DNA from: Phytohabitans maris
GTDB taxonomy: Bacteria > Actinomycetota > Actinomycetes > Mycobacteriales > Micromonosporaceae
Reading direction: 5' to 3'
DNA length: 64,000 nucleotides
NCBI RefSeq assembly: GCF_031085175.1
Contig: NZ_JAVHUY010000007.1
Coordinates: forward strand, 1-64,000
Numbering within the stretch: position 1 is the stretch's first letter; each line of letters starts with the position of its first letter. The notes beneath the pieces are model-generated. The model had not been told where the DNA came from. It saw nothing but the letters and a program-made list of their open reading frames with translations, and ran no database searches. A program made the position numbers and the translations under genes. Below, piece by piece: positions 8,077 to 16,317 of the stretch.

Positions 8077-9237
8077 TCAGCCGCCGAACATCCCGACGAA
8101 CTCTTCCCGGGACTTCTCCAGCGTGCCGCGGTCCACAAGGGAGTCTACGGCGATCGCGTGTGCGGCGCTGAGGCTTGCCGGGGCGAACTCGTGCAGTTCG
8201 GTCGGCATCCGCACGTCGTCGCGGACCGGTGTGGCGGCCTGGTTTTCCACCATGATCTGGACGGCCTTCTGGCTCAGCACGAAGTCCATGAAGAGCTTGG
8301 CGGCCGACGGGTGCGGACTGCCCTGCAGCAGGCCGACACCCCAGCCGTCGAGGACCGCGCCCTCCTTGGGGAACGCGACCGCAAGTGGCACGCCCAGTTC
8401 CTTGGAGGTGTTGTGCGCGCTGTGGCTCTGGGTCACGGCGATGGTGAGCTCGCCCTCGGCGACCATCTGGGTGGCCACTGTGGAGTTTCCGACGCCGACG
8501 CGCGGCGTGTTCTTGGCCAGGTCCTGGAAGTAGGAGACCGGCAGCACGGACCGCAGGCCGTAGTACATGAACAGCGCCGACTCGCTGGAGGGCACGCCGG
8601 GCCAGCTCATCTTGCCCTTGAGTCGGGGGTCGAGCAGGTCGTACCAGCTGTCCACGCCGGCCGGCCAGGTCTTGGGGTTGTACACCGGCAGGTACTGGAC
8701 CGCGATCGGGGCCGCCCAGTAGCCGGGGTCGATGCTGACGAACTGCTCCTTGCCCTTGTAGGCGGCCAGCTCCGGCGACTCGTACTGGACGAGCATGCCG
8801 GCGTCCTTGAGTGTCTTGAAGAACGACGGCGAGCCGTTGAGTCCGACGAAGTCGGTCTTGACCTGCCGGGACTGCACTTCGGACTGGATCCGGGAGGTGA
8901 CCTGGCCGGTCTGCAGGTTTTCGAAGTTGACCTTCAGGTCGGGCAGCCCGTACAGCGTCTTGAACTCGTTGACCAGCGGGTCCTTCGACTCGGTGATGAT
9001 CGGGGTGATCCAGTTCAGCTCGCCCTCGGCGCGGGCCTGGGCGATGAGCGTGGCGACGCGGGTGCGCTCGTCGCCATCGAGGGTCTGCAGGATCGGCGCC
9101 TGCACGTTCGAGATGTCGACGTCGCCGCCGGCGCCACCGCCGTTGCCGCCGCAGGCGGTGGCGAAGGCCAGGGTCACGGTGCTCAACGTGGCGAGGACGG
9201 CGCGGCCCGGCCGTCTCGTTATCGCGGGGGGTGTCAT
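8077..9237 (-). CDS. Extracellular solute-binding lipoprotein (Fe3+/2-AEP type)
   Basis: The 386-residue protein begins with a basic N-terminus and hydrophobic core ending in a lipobox-like LAFATACGG, so it is probably an exported lipoprotein anchored by Cys. The mature part resembles SBP_bac_6/8 proteins of ferric-iron, phosphonate and related importers. Visible blocks include TDFVGLNGSPSFFKTLKDAG and LTIAVTQSHSAHNTSKELGV. The canonical paired tyrosines of iron-binding members cannot be confirmed by eye, so a small organic acid is as likely as iron. It is the first gene of the transport part, 67 bases downstream of the amidohydrolase. Confidence 0.82.
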   Translation of the reverse strand: MTPPAITRRPGRAVLATLSTVTLAFATACGGNGGGAGGDVDISNVQAPILQTLDGDERTRVATLIAQARAEGELNWITPIITESKDPLVNEFKTLYGLPDLKVNFENLQTGQVTSRIQSEVQSRQVKTDFVGLNGSPSFFKTLKDAGMLVQYESPELAAYKGKEQFVSIDPGYWAAPIAVQYLPVYNPKTWPAGVDSWYDLLDPRLKGKMSWPGVPSSESALFMYYGLRSVLPVSYFQDLAKNTPRVGVGNSTVATQMVAEGELTIAVTQSHSAHNTSKELGVPLAVAFPKEGAVLDGWGVGLLQGSPHPSAAKLFMDFVLSQKAVQIMVENQAATPVRDDVRMPTELHEFAPASLSAAHAIAVDSLVDRGTLEKSREEFVGMFGG

Positions 9238-9263
9238 GGCGTGGATGTCCTCCTCTGGACGGT

Positions 9264-9282
9264 CGGCACCGCACCGGTGCCG
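9264..9282 (-). terminator. Hairpin between amidohydrolase and transporter genes
   Basis: CGGCACCG and CGGTGCCG form a perfect 8-bp stem with a 3-base loop in the 67-base gap. It has no T-tract, so it may be an actinobacterial terminator, an attenuator or an mRNA stability element that sets a different level for the transporter genes. Confidence 0.4.
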
Positions 9283-9304
9283 GTTGTGAGGTGGGGACGC
9301 GCGG

Positions 9305-10147
9305 TCAGCGAAGCGCCGGGTAGAGCCGCTGCGCTGTCGCGCAAAGGATGTTTCGCCTGGCGTCGGCGGGTACGCCGGCCAGTGCGGTGGTCGCGAGCTC
9401 CAGCAGCGTGGGCAGGGACTGGGTGGCGGCGGGGAAGTTGGAACCCCAGGCGATCCGCTCCGATCCGAAGGCGGCCAGGAGCGGGTCGAGGAACCGGCGC
9501 GCGTCGCTGGCCACGAGCGGTTCGGTGTTGCGCATCGTCATCTTCAGGAACAGGCGCGGGTACTTGGCGAGCCCGGCCAGCTCGTCGAACGCGGCTCGCT
9601 CGGTGCCGGGCGCGATCGACGGGTAGGCCATGTGGTCCAGCACGATCGTCGCGTCCGGGAAGCGTTCCAGGACGTCGACCAGCTGGTCCACTGCGGACAG
9701 TCGCATCTGGACGCAGACCGGCGTGCCGGTACGGGATGCGGCCGCCCAGAACGGGTACGTGGTCTCGTGGTTGAGCCAGGCGGCCTGGCCCGGCAGCGTG
9801 CTGCCGGTGGTGAACAGGCGCACGCCGGCGACGGCGGGGTGCCGCGCCCATTCCGCGATCCGCTTCTCCGCGCCGGCGGAGAGGGGGTCGACGCAGCAGA
9901 TGGCGGTGAAGCGGTCCGGGTACCGCTCGGCGCTGTCGATCACGTATCTGTTGTCGTACCCGTAGGCGGTCGAGGCCTGGACGAGGGCGGCCTTGGCGAC
10001 GCCGGCGGTGTCCATCTCGGACAGTAGTTGCTCGGCGGTGACCGGTCGGGTGCTCGCCCAGCCGGAGACTGTACCGCCGACCGGCGCGAGCGGGTACGCC
10101 TCCCGGTCGGCGGAGAGGATGTGCGGGTGGATGTCGATGACGTTCAC
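9305..10147 (-). CDS. Amidohydrolase_2 family metal-dependent hydrolase
   Basis: The 280-residue TIM-barrel protein belongs to the family of ACMS decarboxylase, LigI lactonase and related hydrolases. The N-terminal metal site is DIHPHI (HxH). Others are VLDHMAYPS (His after strand 5-6) and WGSNFP, where the last motif has Asn in place of the usual Asp of GSDFP. That replacement could change or weaken metal-dependent hydrolysis. The GTG at 10147 follows a GGAGG site. It lies 13 bases after the DHP-decarboxylase-like gene, so both probably share the promoter at 11163-11192. A lactonase or decarboxylase step in the same catabolic route is likely. Confidence 0.75.
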   Translation of the reverse strand: MNVIDIHPHILSADREAYPLAPVGGTVSGWASTRPVTAEQLLSEMDTAGVAKAALVQASTAYGYDNRYVIDSAERYPDRFTAICCVDPLSAGAEKRIAEWARHPAVAGVRLFTTGSTLPGQAAWLNHETTYPFWAAASRTGTPVCVQMRLSAVDQLVDVLERFPDATIVLDHMAYPSIAPGTERAAFDELAGLAKYPRLFLKMTMRNTEPLVASDARRFLDPLLAAFGSERIAWGSNFPAATQSLPTLLELATTALAGVPADARRNILCATAQRLYPALR

Positions 10148-10160
10148 ACCAGGCCTCCGA

Positions 10161-11126
10161 TCACGCCGTCGGGTAGTCGCCGGGCGCGAAGATCGAGTCG
10201 AGCGAGGGTGGGACGTCGAGCAGCCGCTGCTCGGTGGCGTAGCGGACGAGCGCGGTGAGCGAGGCGGCGTTCGGCTCGATGCCGTACGGGATGGGGTCCT
10301 CCCGCTCCGGGATGGCGGCCGCAGCGGTCTTCTGCCCGATCAGCGTGGCCCGGTCGGCGCCGCCCTCGCGCTTGGCCGCGGCGAACGCCTGGTACAGCTC
10401 GGTGGGCAGGTCGGGATGCTCCTTGGTCAGATCCTCGCGCAGGGTGATGACGGCGTGGATGGGGTAGACGCCGGTCCGGCGGTACCAGTCCCGTTCGAGG
10501 GGCTCCGGCGTGCCGAACAGCGAGTAGGACGGCTCGTCGGCCGCGGCCGCCGCCTTCCAGCCCTCCCGGGGCGCGCCGGTGCGCCCGACACCCGCGTTGC
10601 CGGTGAGTGCGGCGTCGATCTGCCCGGCACGGAGCATGCCCTGCAGGCTCTCGCCGGCCGGCGCGGGCCGCACGTTCGGCGGTGCCGCGTACCCGGGCAC
10701 GTGCTCCTCGTCGTCGGTGATCCACTCGATGCGGTCCGGCTGGACGTCGAAGTCGTCGGAGAGCAGGCCGCGGACCCAGACGCCGGTGGTCACCGAGTAC
10801 GCCCGGACCCCCACCTTGCGGCCGAGCAGGTCCTGCGGCACCCGGATCCCCGACGACGGGTGGCACAGGATCGCGCCGTGGTGGAACTGGCGCTTGGTGA
10901 AGACCGGGATCGCCACGATCGGGATGCCGGCGGCGCGGGCCATCAGGTACGTGGTCGGTGCGAGCTCGGCGATGTCGAACGCGAGGTGGCGGACCATCTC
11001 CCGGTACGCCTTGATGATCGGCTCGGTGCGGACGAACTCGAGCCGACCGCTGGCCAGGCCGACGACACCGTCGGCGAGCGCTCGGGTGTGCGGGTAGGGC
11101 GTGAAGGTGGCCCGGAACGATCGCAC
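10161..11126 (-). CDS. 4,5-dihydroxyphthalate decarboxylase-like protein
   Basis: The 321-residue protein resembles 4,5-dihydroxyphthalate decarboxylases of the binding-protein fold: N-terminal TPYPHTRALADG, then ELAPTTYLMARAAGIPIVAI, and LLGRKVGVRAYSVTTGVWVR. No signal peptide is present, supporting a cytoplasmic enzyme. Known members convert 4,5-dihydroxyphthalate to protocatechuate; the actual substrate here is not proven. It is the first gene of the minus-strand operon, with a plausible promoter directly upstream. Its closest partner in the window is the protein at 15424, which shares the TTGVWVRG block. Confidence 0.72.
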   Translation of the reverse strand: MRSFRATFTPYPHTRALADGVVGLASGRLEFVRTEPIIKAYREMVRHLAFDIAELAPTTYLMARAAGIPIVAIPVFTKRQFHHGAILCHPSSGIRVPQDLLGRKVGVRAYSVTTGVWVRGLLSDDFDVQPDRIEWITDDEEHVPGYAAPPNVRPAPAGESLQGMLRAGQIDAALTGNAGVGRTGAPREGWKAAAAADEPSYSLFGTPEPLERDWYRRTGVYPIHAVITLREDLTKEHPDLPTELYQAFAAAKREGGADRATLIGQKTAAAAIPEREDPIPYGIEPNAASLTALVRYATEQRLLDVPPSLDSIFAPGDYPTA

Positions 11127-11162
11127 CGATTCCTCCCCTGGGCTTGAGCAACGAGTAAACGA

Positions 11163-11192
11163 TTGTTAGACACTGGTTGCCCTGATTGTCAA
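11163..11192 (-). promoter_or_regulatory. Promoter of the minus-strand catabolic operon
   Basis: On the minus strand TTGACA (11192-11187) is followed by an 18-base spacer and TAACAA (11168-11163), a fair sigma-70-type match. It lies 37 bases before the ATG at 11126. Confidence 0.6.
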
Positions 11193-11319
11193 GCGATCTG
11201 CGAAACCTCTTTGACACAAGCCAGCAATTCGCAGCACGACATCGCTGCTCATTGCGACTAACGGTGTTCGACCTGTGAGCGATCTGGATCACACCTGGGC
11301 GCAGAAGTGCTTGACAATC
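11184..11319. promoter_or_regulatory. Inverted 11-base repeats in divergent promoter region
   Basis: GATTGTCAAGC at 11184-11194 recurs as its exact reverse complement at 11309-11319. Each copy contains a TTGACA -35 box for one of the divergent directions; the plus-direction copy is TTGACA at 11311-11316, ahead of the gene at 11375, with only a weak -10 (TGACGA at 11334). A regulator binding both copies could co-control the two operons; the GntR protein at 18003 is the obvious candidate. Another related half, GATTGTTAG, lies at 11161. Confidence 0.5.
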
Positions 11320-11374
11320 TCACGCCTGCTGTCTGACGATCGCCAACATCCGCTGAACGTGTCAGGAGGTTCGT

Positions 11375-12550
11375 ATGCCCCACGACAGCTCGATCGTCCG
11401 TTCTGCGACGACGTTCGGACCGATGCAGACCGACTGGGAGCCACGGGTCGACATGGACCGGCTGCGGACCGAGCGCCTCTCCCGCACCCGGGCGGCCATG
11501 GCCGACGCCGGGGTCGACTTCCTGATCGAGCTGCGGGCCGAAAACGCGCGGTATAGCACCGGCATCAAGCGGCTCTACTGGCCGACCATCCAGCTCGGCG
11601 GCGGCCCGCTCGTCGTCCTGGCCGCCGAGGGCGACGCCGCGGTCTGGATCATCGACCCGGACTACGCCGCGCGTAACATCCCGTGGATCCCGGACGACCG
11701 CTTCCACACCCCGTACCAGATGGACATCGAGAAGGACGTCAACTCCTTCGTCGACGACCTGCTCCACTACTTCGGCTCGGCGATCGAAACCGCCCGGATC
11801 GGCGTCGACATCTGGTCCCCGGCGATGCACGATGTGCTCTGCGCCCGGCTGCCGAAGGCCCGGTGGGTCAACGGGCAGGAACTGATGATCAACGCGCGGC
11901 GGATCAAGACCGCCGACGAGATCAAATGCCTCAAGATGGCGTACGCGATCTCCGAGGCCGGCATGCAGGCGGCGGTCGACATCCTGCGCCCCGGCGTCCG
12001 CGAGTGCGAGCTCGTCGGCGAGTGCTTCCGCGCGATGTGGGCGCTCGGCACCGAGACCACGCAGTGCTCCGAGGTGGTCAACTCCGGTCCCGGCGCGCAC
12101 CCGTACCGGCGCTTCCACACCGACCGCATCGTCCAGCACGGCGACCTGGTCAACATGGACTTCGGCGGCTGCTTCTCCGGCTACTTCGGCGACTTCTGCC
12201 GTGCCTTCGTCTGCGGCGGCAAGCCCACCCAGGCACAGGTCGACCTGCTCAAGCGGGCGTACGACCTGCAGATGGAGCAGCTGGGCGCGCTCGGCCCGGG
12301 CGTCTCCCCCGCCGAGATCTGCGCCAAGCTGGGCCGCCGCACGCTCGGCCACGGCATCGGCATCTCCGCCTTCGAGGGCCCGCACCTGCGCGCGATCGAC
12401 GACTACGAGCTGCTGCCCGGCATGACCTTCTCGGTGACCAGCCCGCCGCTCGGCGAGGACGGCGTGGGCGGGGTACACCTGGAGGACGAGATCGTGATCA
12501 CCGAGACCGGCATCGACCTCTACTCCACCTACCCGTACACGCTGAGCTGA
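11375..12550 (+). CDS. M24 (pita-bread fold) peptidase-like hydrolase
   Basis: The 391-residue protein has the creatinase-like N-terminal domain and the C-terminal pita-bread domain of M24 enzymes (Xaa-Pro peptidases, creatinase, DddP). Metal-ligand positions visible are Asp in NMDFGG, Asp in YFGDFCRAF, His in LGHGIGI and Glu in HLEDEIVIT. The Glu expected in the (T/V)xEPG motif is Thr (MTFSVTSPPLGE, Thr355). It may therefore be a nonpeptidase C-N, C-O or C-S cleaving member. An AGGAGG site precedes the ATG. It is the first gene of the plus-strand operon. Confidence 0.75.
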   Translation: MPHDSSIVRSATTFGPMQTDWEPRVDMDRLRTERLSRTRAAMADAGVDFLIELRAENARYSTGIKRLYWPTIQLGGGPLVVLAAEGDAAVWIIDPDYAARNIPWIPDDRFHTPYQMDIEKDVNSFVDDLLHYFGSAIETARIGVDIWSPAMHDVLCARLPKARWVNGQELMINARRIKTADEIKCLKMAYAISEAGMQAAVDILRPGVRECELVGECFRAMWALGTETTQCSEVVNSGPGAHPYRRFHTDRIVQHGDLVNMDFGGCFSGYFGDFCRAFVCGGKPTQAQVDLLKRAYDLQMEQLGALGPGVSPAEICAKLGRRTLGHGIGISAFEGPHLRAIDDYELLPGMTFSVTSPPLGEDGVGGVHLEDEIVITETGIDLYSTYPYTLS

Positions 12551-12552
12551 CC

Positions 12553-13542
12553 ATGCCGCCATCCACCTCCACGCCCGCTGGCTGGCTCGTCGTCGGCCTC
12601 GGCCGGCACGCCGACCGGTACGGCCTGCCGGCGCTGGCCCGGGCCCGCCTCGGCGGCGCCGTCGCGGTCTGCGGCTCGGACCCGGCCCGGGCCGCCGACG
12701 TCGCCGCCCGGCACGCGGTACCGGCGTGGGGCACCTCGCTGGAAGACCTGCTCGCCGACCCGGCGGTCACCCACGTCTATGTCTGCTCCGGCAACGACCG
12801 GCACGAGCGGCAGACCACGCAGGCGGCCTCCGCCGGTAAGCACGTGCTCTGCGAGAAGCCTCTCGCGCCCGCGGTGGAACCGGCCCACCGCATGGTGGAG
12901 GCCTGCCGGCGGCTCGGCGTGGCCCTCGGCACCGGCTTCCACCTGCGGCACAACCCCGCACACCAGCGGGCGCGGCGGATGATCGTCGACGGCGAGCTCG
13001 GCAGTCTACTGTGGATCCGGATCGAGTACGTGCACGCACTCGCGCCCGGCGACACCACCACCCGCCTTGGCGCCTCCCGGGACATCGGCACCCCGAGCCG
13101 GGGCGCGATGAGCGGCACTGGGGCGCACGCCGTCGACCTGGCTCGCTGGCTGCTCGACGACGAGATCCTCGACGTCACCGCGACGATGGCCGAGAGCGCG
13201 GACGGGCCGCAGCGGTTCGTCCACGTCACCGGTACCACCGCCCGCGGCGTGCTCGTCACCCTCACCGCCGGCCGCTCCCGCCACCCCGCCAACGGCGTCA
13301 CCGTCGTCGGCACCCGCGGGCGGCTGGAGATCACCGGCTCGATCGGCGGGCCCGGGGCTGGCACCGTACGGGTCGTCTCCGGCGCCGGCGAGCAAGCCGT
13401 CGAGCTTCCACCGCACGATCCCTACACCGCTCAGTTCGACGCGTTCGTCGGCGGGACCGGCGCGTGCGCCACCGGCGCCGACGGCCTCGTTTCGCTCCAG
13501 GTCGTGGAAGCGGTCGAGCGCCATCTCGGAGGTGTTTCGTGA
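12553..13542 (+). CDS. Gfo/Idh/MocA family oxidoreductase
   Basis: The 329-residue NAD(P)-dependent dehydrogenase has an N-terminal Rossmann region (LVVGLGRHADRYGLPALARA; the usual GxGxxG is GLGRHA) and the family hallmark CEKPLA (HVLCEKPLAPAVEPAHR, about residue 99). The C-terminal alpha/beta domain carries the substrate pocket, including GTGAHAVDLARWLL with the conserved histidine. Members usually oxidise sugar or cyclitol hydroxyls. It follows the M24 gene after 2 bases and overlaps the next start, so it belongs to the operon. Confidence 0.8.
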   Translation: MPPSTSTPAGWLVVGLGRHADRYGLPALARARLGGAVAVCGSDPARAADVAARHAVPAWGTSLEDLLADPAVTHVYVCSGNDRHERQTTQAASAGKHVLCEKPLAPAVEPAHRMVEACRRLGVALGTGFHLRHNPAHQRARRMIVDGELGSLLWIRIEYVHALAPGDTTTRLGASRDIGTPSRGAMSGTGAHAVDLARWLLDDEILDVTATMAESADGPQRFVHVTGTTARGVLVTLTAGRSRHPANGVTVVGTRGRLEITGSIGGPGAGTVRVVSGAGEQAVELPPHDPYTAQFDAFVGGTGACATGADGLVSLQVVEAVERHLGGVS

Positions 13543-14564
13543 CCACCGTCATCACCAAGCGGCTCGGCTACCTCGCCGCCGCCGAACGCCTGCTCAGGGC
13601 GCTCGGACCGGTCGAGTACTGCCCGGACCAGCGCCCGGAGACGGTCCGCCGCCACCTCGCCGGCGCCCGGATCGTGCTGGCCACCAAGGGCGTCACGATC
13701 GACGGCGACGCCCTCGACGCCGCGCCCGGCCTGCGCGTGGTCGCCGCGCCCACCGCCGGGTTCGACTGGATCGATATCACGGCCGCGACCGCGCGCGGCA
13801 TCCCGGTCATCGCCAACACCGGCGCGGCGGCCGACGCGGTCGCCGAGTTCACCCTCGGCACCGTGCTCGCGCTGACCCGACGGATCGTCGCGGCCGACCG
13901 CGAGCTGCGCGGCGGCGCCGACTGGGCGGCCGTGCGCGACCGCTACTCCCGGGCCGACCTGCGCATCGGCGGCGACCTCACCACCAGCACCGTCGCGATC
14001 GTCGGCCTGGGACACATCGGGCGCAAGGTCGCGCAGAAGCTCGCCGTCCTCCGCCCGGCCACGCTGATCGGGTACGACCCGTTCCTGCCCGCCGCGCACG
14101 CCGCCGAGCTGGGCGTTGAGCTCTGCGCCGATCTGCTCGACTGCGTGCGCCGCGCGGACGTGCTGCTGCTGCACGTGCCGCTGACCGCCCGGACCGCCGG
14201 GCTGGTCGGCGCCGAGGTCCTCGCCGCGCTGCCGCCGCGGGCCTTGCTGGTCAACTGCTCACGCGGCGAGGTCGTCGACGAGCCCGCACTTGTCGAGGCG
14301 CTGGAAAGCGGCCGGATCGCCGGCGCCGCGCTCGACGTCTTCGCCGAGGAGCCGCTGCCGGTCGACTCGCCGCTGCGGCGGCTCGACAACGTCATCCTCA
14401 CCCCGCACATCGCCGGCGTGACCGCGCAGTCGGACGAGACCCGGGCCCGCGAGATCGGCGAGCGGGTGCTCGCCGCCGCGGCCGGCACCCGCCCGGTCGG
14501 GCTGGTCAACCCCGAGGTCTGGGACAACCGGCGCCCCTTCGACGGACCCTTGGAGCCGAAATGA
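13539..14564 (+). CDS. D-isomer-specific 2-hydroxyacid dehydrogenase
   Basis: The 341-residue protein has the two-domain architecture of D-2-hydroxyacid dehydrogenases, interconverting 2-keto and D-2-hydroxy acids with NAD(P)H. The cofactor fold shows VAIVGLGHIGRKVAQ. The catalytic triad is present: Arg in LLVNCSRGEVVDE, Glu in DVFAEEPLP and His in LTPHIAG. The GTG start at 13539 overlaps the preceding TGA, and the stop overlaps the next ATG, so translation is coupled on both sides. It could reduce or oxidise a 2-oxo acid intermediate of the island. Confidence 0.85.
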   Translation: MTTVITKRLGYLAAAERLLRALGPVEYCPDQRPETVRRHLAGARIVLATKGVTIDGDALDAAPGLRVVAAPTAGFDWIDITAATARGIPVIANTGAAADAVAEFTLGTVLALTRRIVAADRELRGGADWAAVRDRYSRADLRIGGDLTTSTVAIVGLGHIGRKVAQKLAVLRPATLIGYDPFLPAAHAAELGVELCADLLDCVRRADVLLLHVPLTARTAGLVGAEVLAALPPRALLVNCSRGEVVDEPALVEALESGRIAGAALDVFAEEPLPVDSPLRRLDNVILTPHIAGVTAQSDETRAREIGERVLAAAAGTRPVGLVNPEVWDNRRPFDGPLEPK

Positions 14565-15427
14565 TCTTCTGCTTCTTCGACGGCGGACGGCTCGGCACGG
14601 TCGCCGGCGACCGCGTCACCCCGATACCCGAGACGGTGGTCCCCGCGACCACCTCGCCGCAGGAGCGGCTGCTGGCACTCATCGATGGGTACGCCGCCCA
14701 CCGCGACGAGCTGGCCGCGCTCGCCACCGACTCCACATTGGAACACCGGCCGGTGGCCGAGGCGACGTTGGAGGCGCCGGTACCCTCGCCGCGGCAGCTG
14801 CTCTGCGCGGTGAAGAACTACGCCGACGACCGCCAGGGTGTAGCGGCGGACTTCTTCCTCAAGTCACCGCTGTCGATCGTCCCCACTGGAGCCACGGTCT
14901 CGCTGCCACCGGTACCGGCGCGGGTCTTCCATCACGAGCCGGAGCTGGCCGCGGTCATCGGCACCGGTGGCCGGGACATCCCGGCGGCCGAGGCGATGTC
15001 GCACGTCTTCGGGTACACCGGCTTCCTCGACCTCTCCGCCCGCGACGTCGGCACCACCTACTACATGAAGAAGTCGTTCCACACGTTCGGGCCGATGGGA
15101 CCGGTGCTGGTCACCGCCGACGAGATCCCCGACCCGCACGACCTGACCGTCGAGCTCTCCGTCAACGGCAAGGTGCGCCAGCGCTACTCCACCGGCCAGA
15201 TGGCCAACCGGATCGACCGCCTGATCGAGGTCGCCTCGTCGGTCAGCGGGATCGCACCCGGCGACGTGATCGCCACCGGCACGTACCACATCGGCATGGG
15301 GCCGGTGCAGGGCGGCGACCACGTACGGATGAGCGTCGAGCGGATCGGCGAGCTGTCGGTGGACATCGTCGATCCCAGCCACCGGTCGTGGCCGGTGCCG
15401 ACCGGGCAGGCGGTGACCACCGCATGA
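14561..15427 (+). CDS. Fumarylacetoacetate hydrolase family protein
   Basis: The 288-residue protein belongs to the FAH family, which cleaves C-C bonds or decarboxylates/hydrates dioxo acids. Family blocks are FFLKSPLSIVPTG, HHEPELAAVIGTGGRDIPAAEAM (acidic metal ligands EPEL) and the ending motif SGIAPGDVIATGTYHIGMG. The usual ending is GTPAGVG, so the substrate loop differs. It overlaps both neighbours by four bases. With the decarboxylase-like and aldolase genes it suits degradation of a ring-opened dicarboxylate. The exact reaction is unknown. Confidence 0.8.
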   Translation: MIFCFFDGGRLGTVAGDRVTPIPETVVPATTSPQERLLALIDGYAAHRDELAALATDSTLEHRPVAEATLEAPVPSPRQLLCAVKNYADDRQGVAADFFLKSPLSIVPTGATVSLPPVPARVFHHEPELAAVIGTGGRDIPAAEAMSHVFGYTGFLDLSARDVGTTYYMKKSFHTFGPMGPVLVTADEIPDPHDLTVELSVNGKVRQRYSTGQMANRIDRLIEVASSVSGIAPGDVIATGTYHIGMGPVQGGDHVRMSVERIGELSVDIVDPSHRSWPVPTGQAVTTA

Positions 15428-16317
15428 ACGCCTCGGTCGTCTTCGGCTCCGCCACGGTCGCCACCGCCCTGCGCGAGCACCCCTTCGCCACCGGCTTCGA
15501 CTTCGCCGACGTCAAGCCGATCCACAAAGCGTTCCCCGGCGTGGTCAACGACCTCCGGTACGACGTGGCCGAGCTGGCGCTGGTCACGTTCCTGCAGGCG
15601 TACGACGCGGGCCGGCCGCTGTGCCTGCTGCCGGTGACCGTGCTCGGCCGGTTCCAGCACCACACACTGGTCACACTGGACGGTGCGGGCGTGTCCACCG
15701 TGGACGACCTGGCCGGCCGGCGGGTCGGCGTGCGGTCGTGGAGCCAGACCACCGGCGTCTGGGTGCGCGGCATCCTTGCCGACGACCACCGCCTCGACCC
15801 GGCCCGCGTGAAGTGGATGGTCTACGAGAGCGGACACGTCGCCGGCGCCGCCGACCCCGACTTCGTGACCCGCGCCCCGGCCGGCGCCACGCTCCCCCAG
15901 GACTTCCTGACCGGCCAGATCGACGCGGCCATCATGGGCAACGAACTCCCCGGCGACGAGCGGGTGCGCACGATCATCCCCGACCCGGCCCGGGCCGCCG
16001 CCGGCTGGTATGGGCGCGTCGGCGCCGTACCCCTCAACCACATGGCCGTGGTGACCGACGCCTTCGCGGCCGCGAACGGTGACCTGGTCGCGGAGATCTG
16101 CCGGGTCATCGCCGGCGCGGCACCGGCGATGCCGCGGGTCAGCTCCTCCCCCGACCTCTACCCGGCCGGCTTCGACGCGGTCGCCGCCTCGCTCGACCTG
16201 GCCGGCCGCTACGCCTACGAGCAGGGAATCACGTCCCGCCCGGTGACCGCCGACGAGGTTCAGTCCAAACTGGAAGGTCTCACCGGGCACGACTTCGGCC
16301 GGGTCAAATCCGCATGA
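15424..16317 (+). CDS. 4,5-dihydroxyphthalate decarboxylase-like protein, second copy
   Basis: The 297-residue protein shares the binding-protein fold and the diagnostic RRVGVRSWSQTTGVWVRG block with the protein at 10161. Other blocks are YDVAELALVTFLQAYDAGRP and LTGQIDAAIMGNELPGDERV. It lacks any signal peptide. Overlap of both ends with neighbouring genes (ATGA) ties it to the enzymes rather than to the transporter. Decarboxylation of a hydroxy-aromatic or related acid is the best guess from the family; a binding role cannot be excluded. Confidence 0.7.
   Translation: MNASVVFGSATVATALREHPFATGFDFADVKPIHKAFPGVVNDLRYDVAELALVTFLQAYDAGRPLCLLPVTVLGRFQHHTLVTLDGAGVSTVDDLAGRRVGVRSWSQTTGVWVRGILADDHRLDPARVKWMVYESGHVAGAADPDFVTRAPAGATLPQDFLTGQIDAAIMGNELPGDERVRTIIPDPARAAAGWYGRVGAVPLNHMAVVTDAFAAANGDLVAEICRVIAGAAPAMPRVSSSPDLYPAGFDAVAASLDLAGRYAYEQGITSRPVTADEVQSKLEGLTGHDFGRVKSA

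Noticed and set aside
8077-9237. Dedicated ferric iron receptor
   Set aside because: The SBP family also binds organic acids and phosphonates, and all neighbours are catabolic, so iron specificity is not supported.
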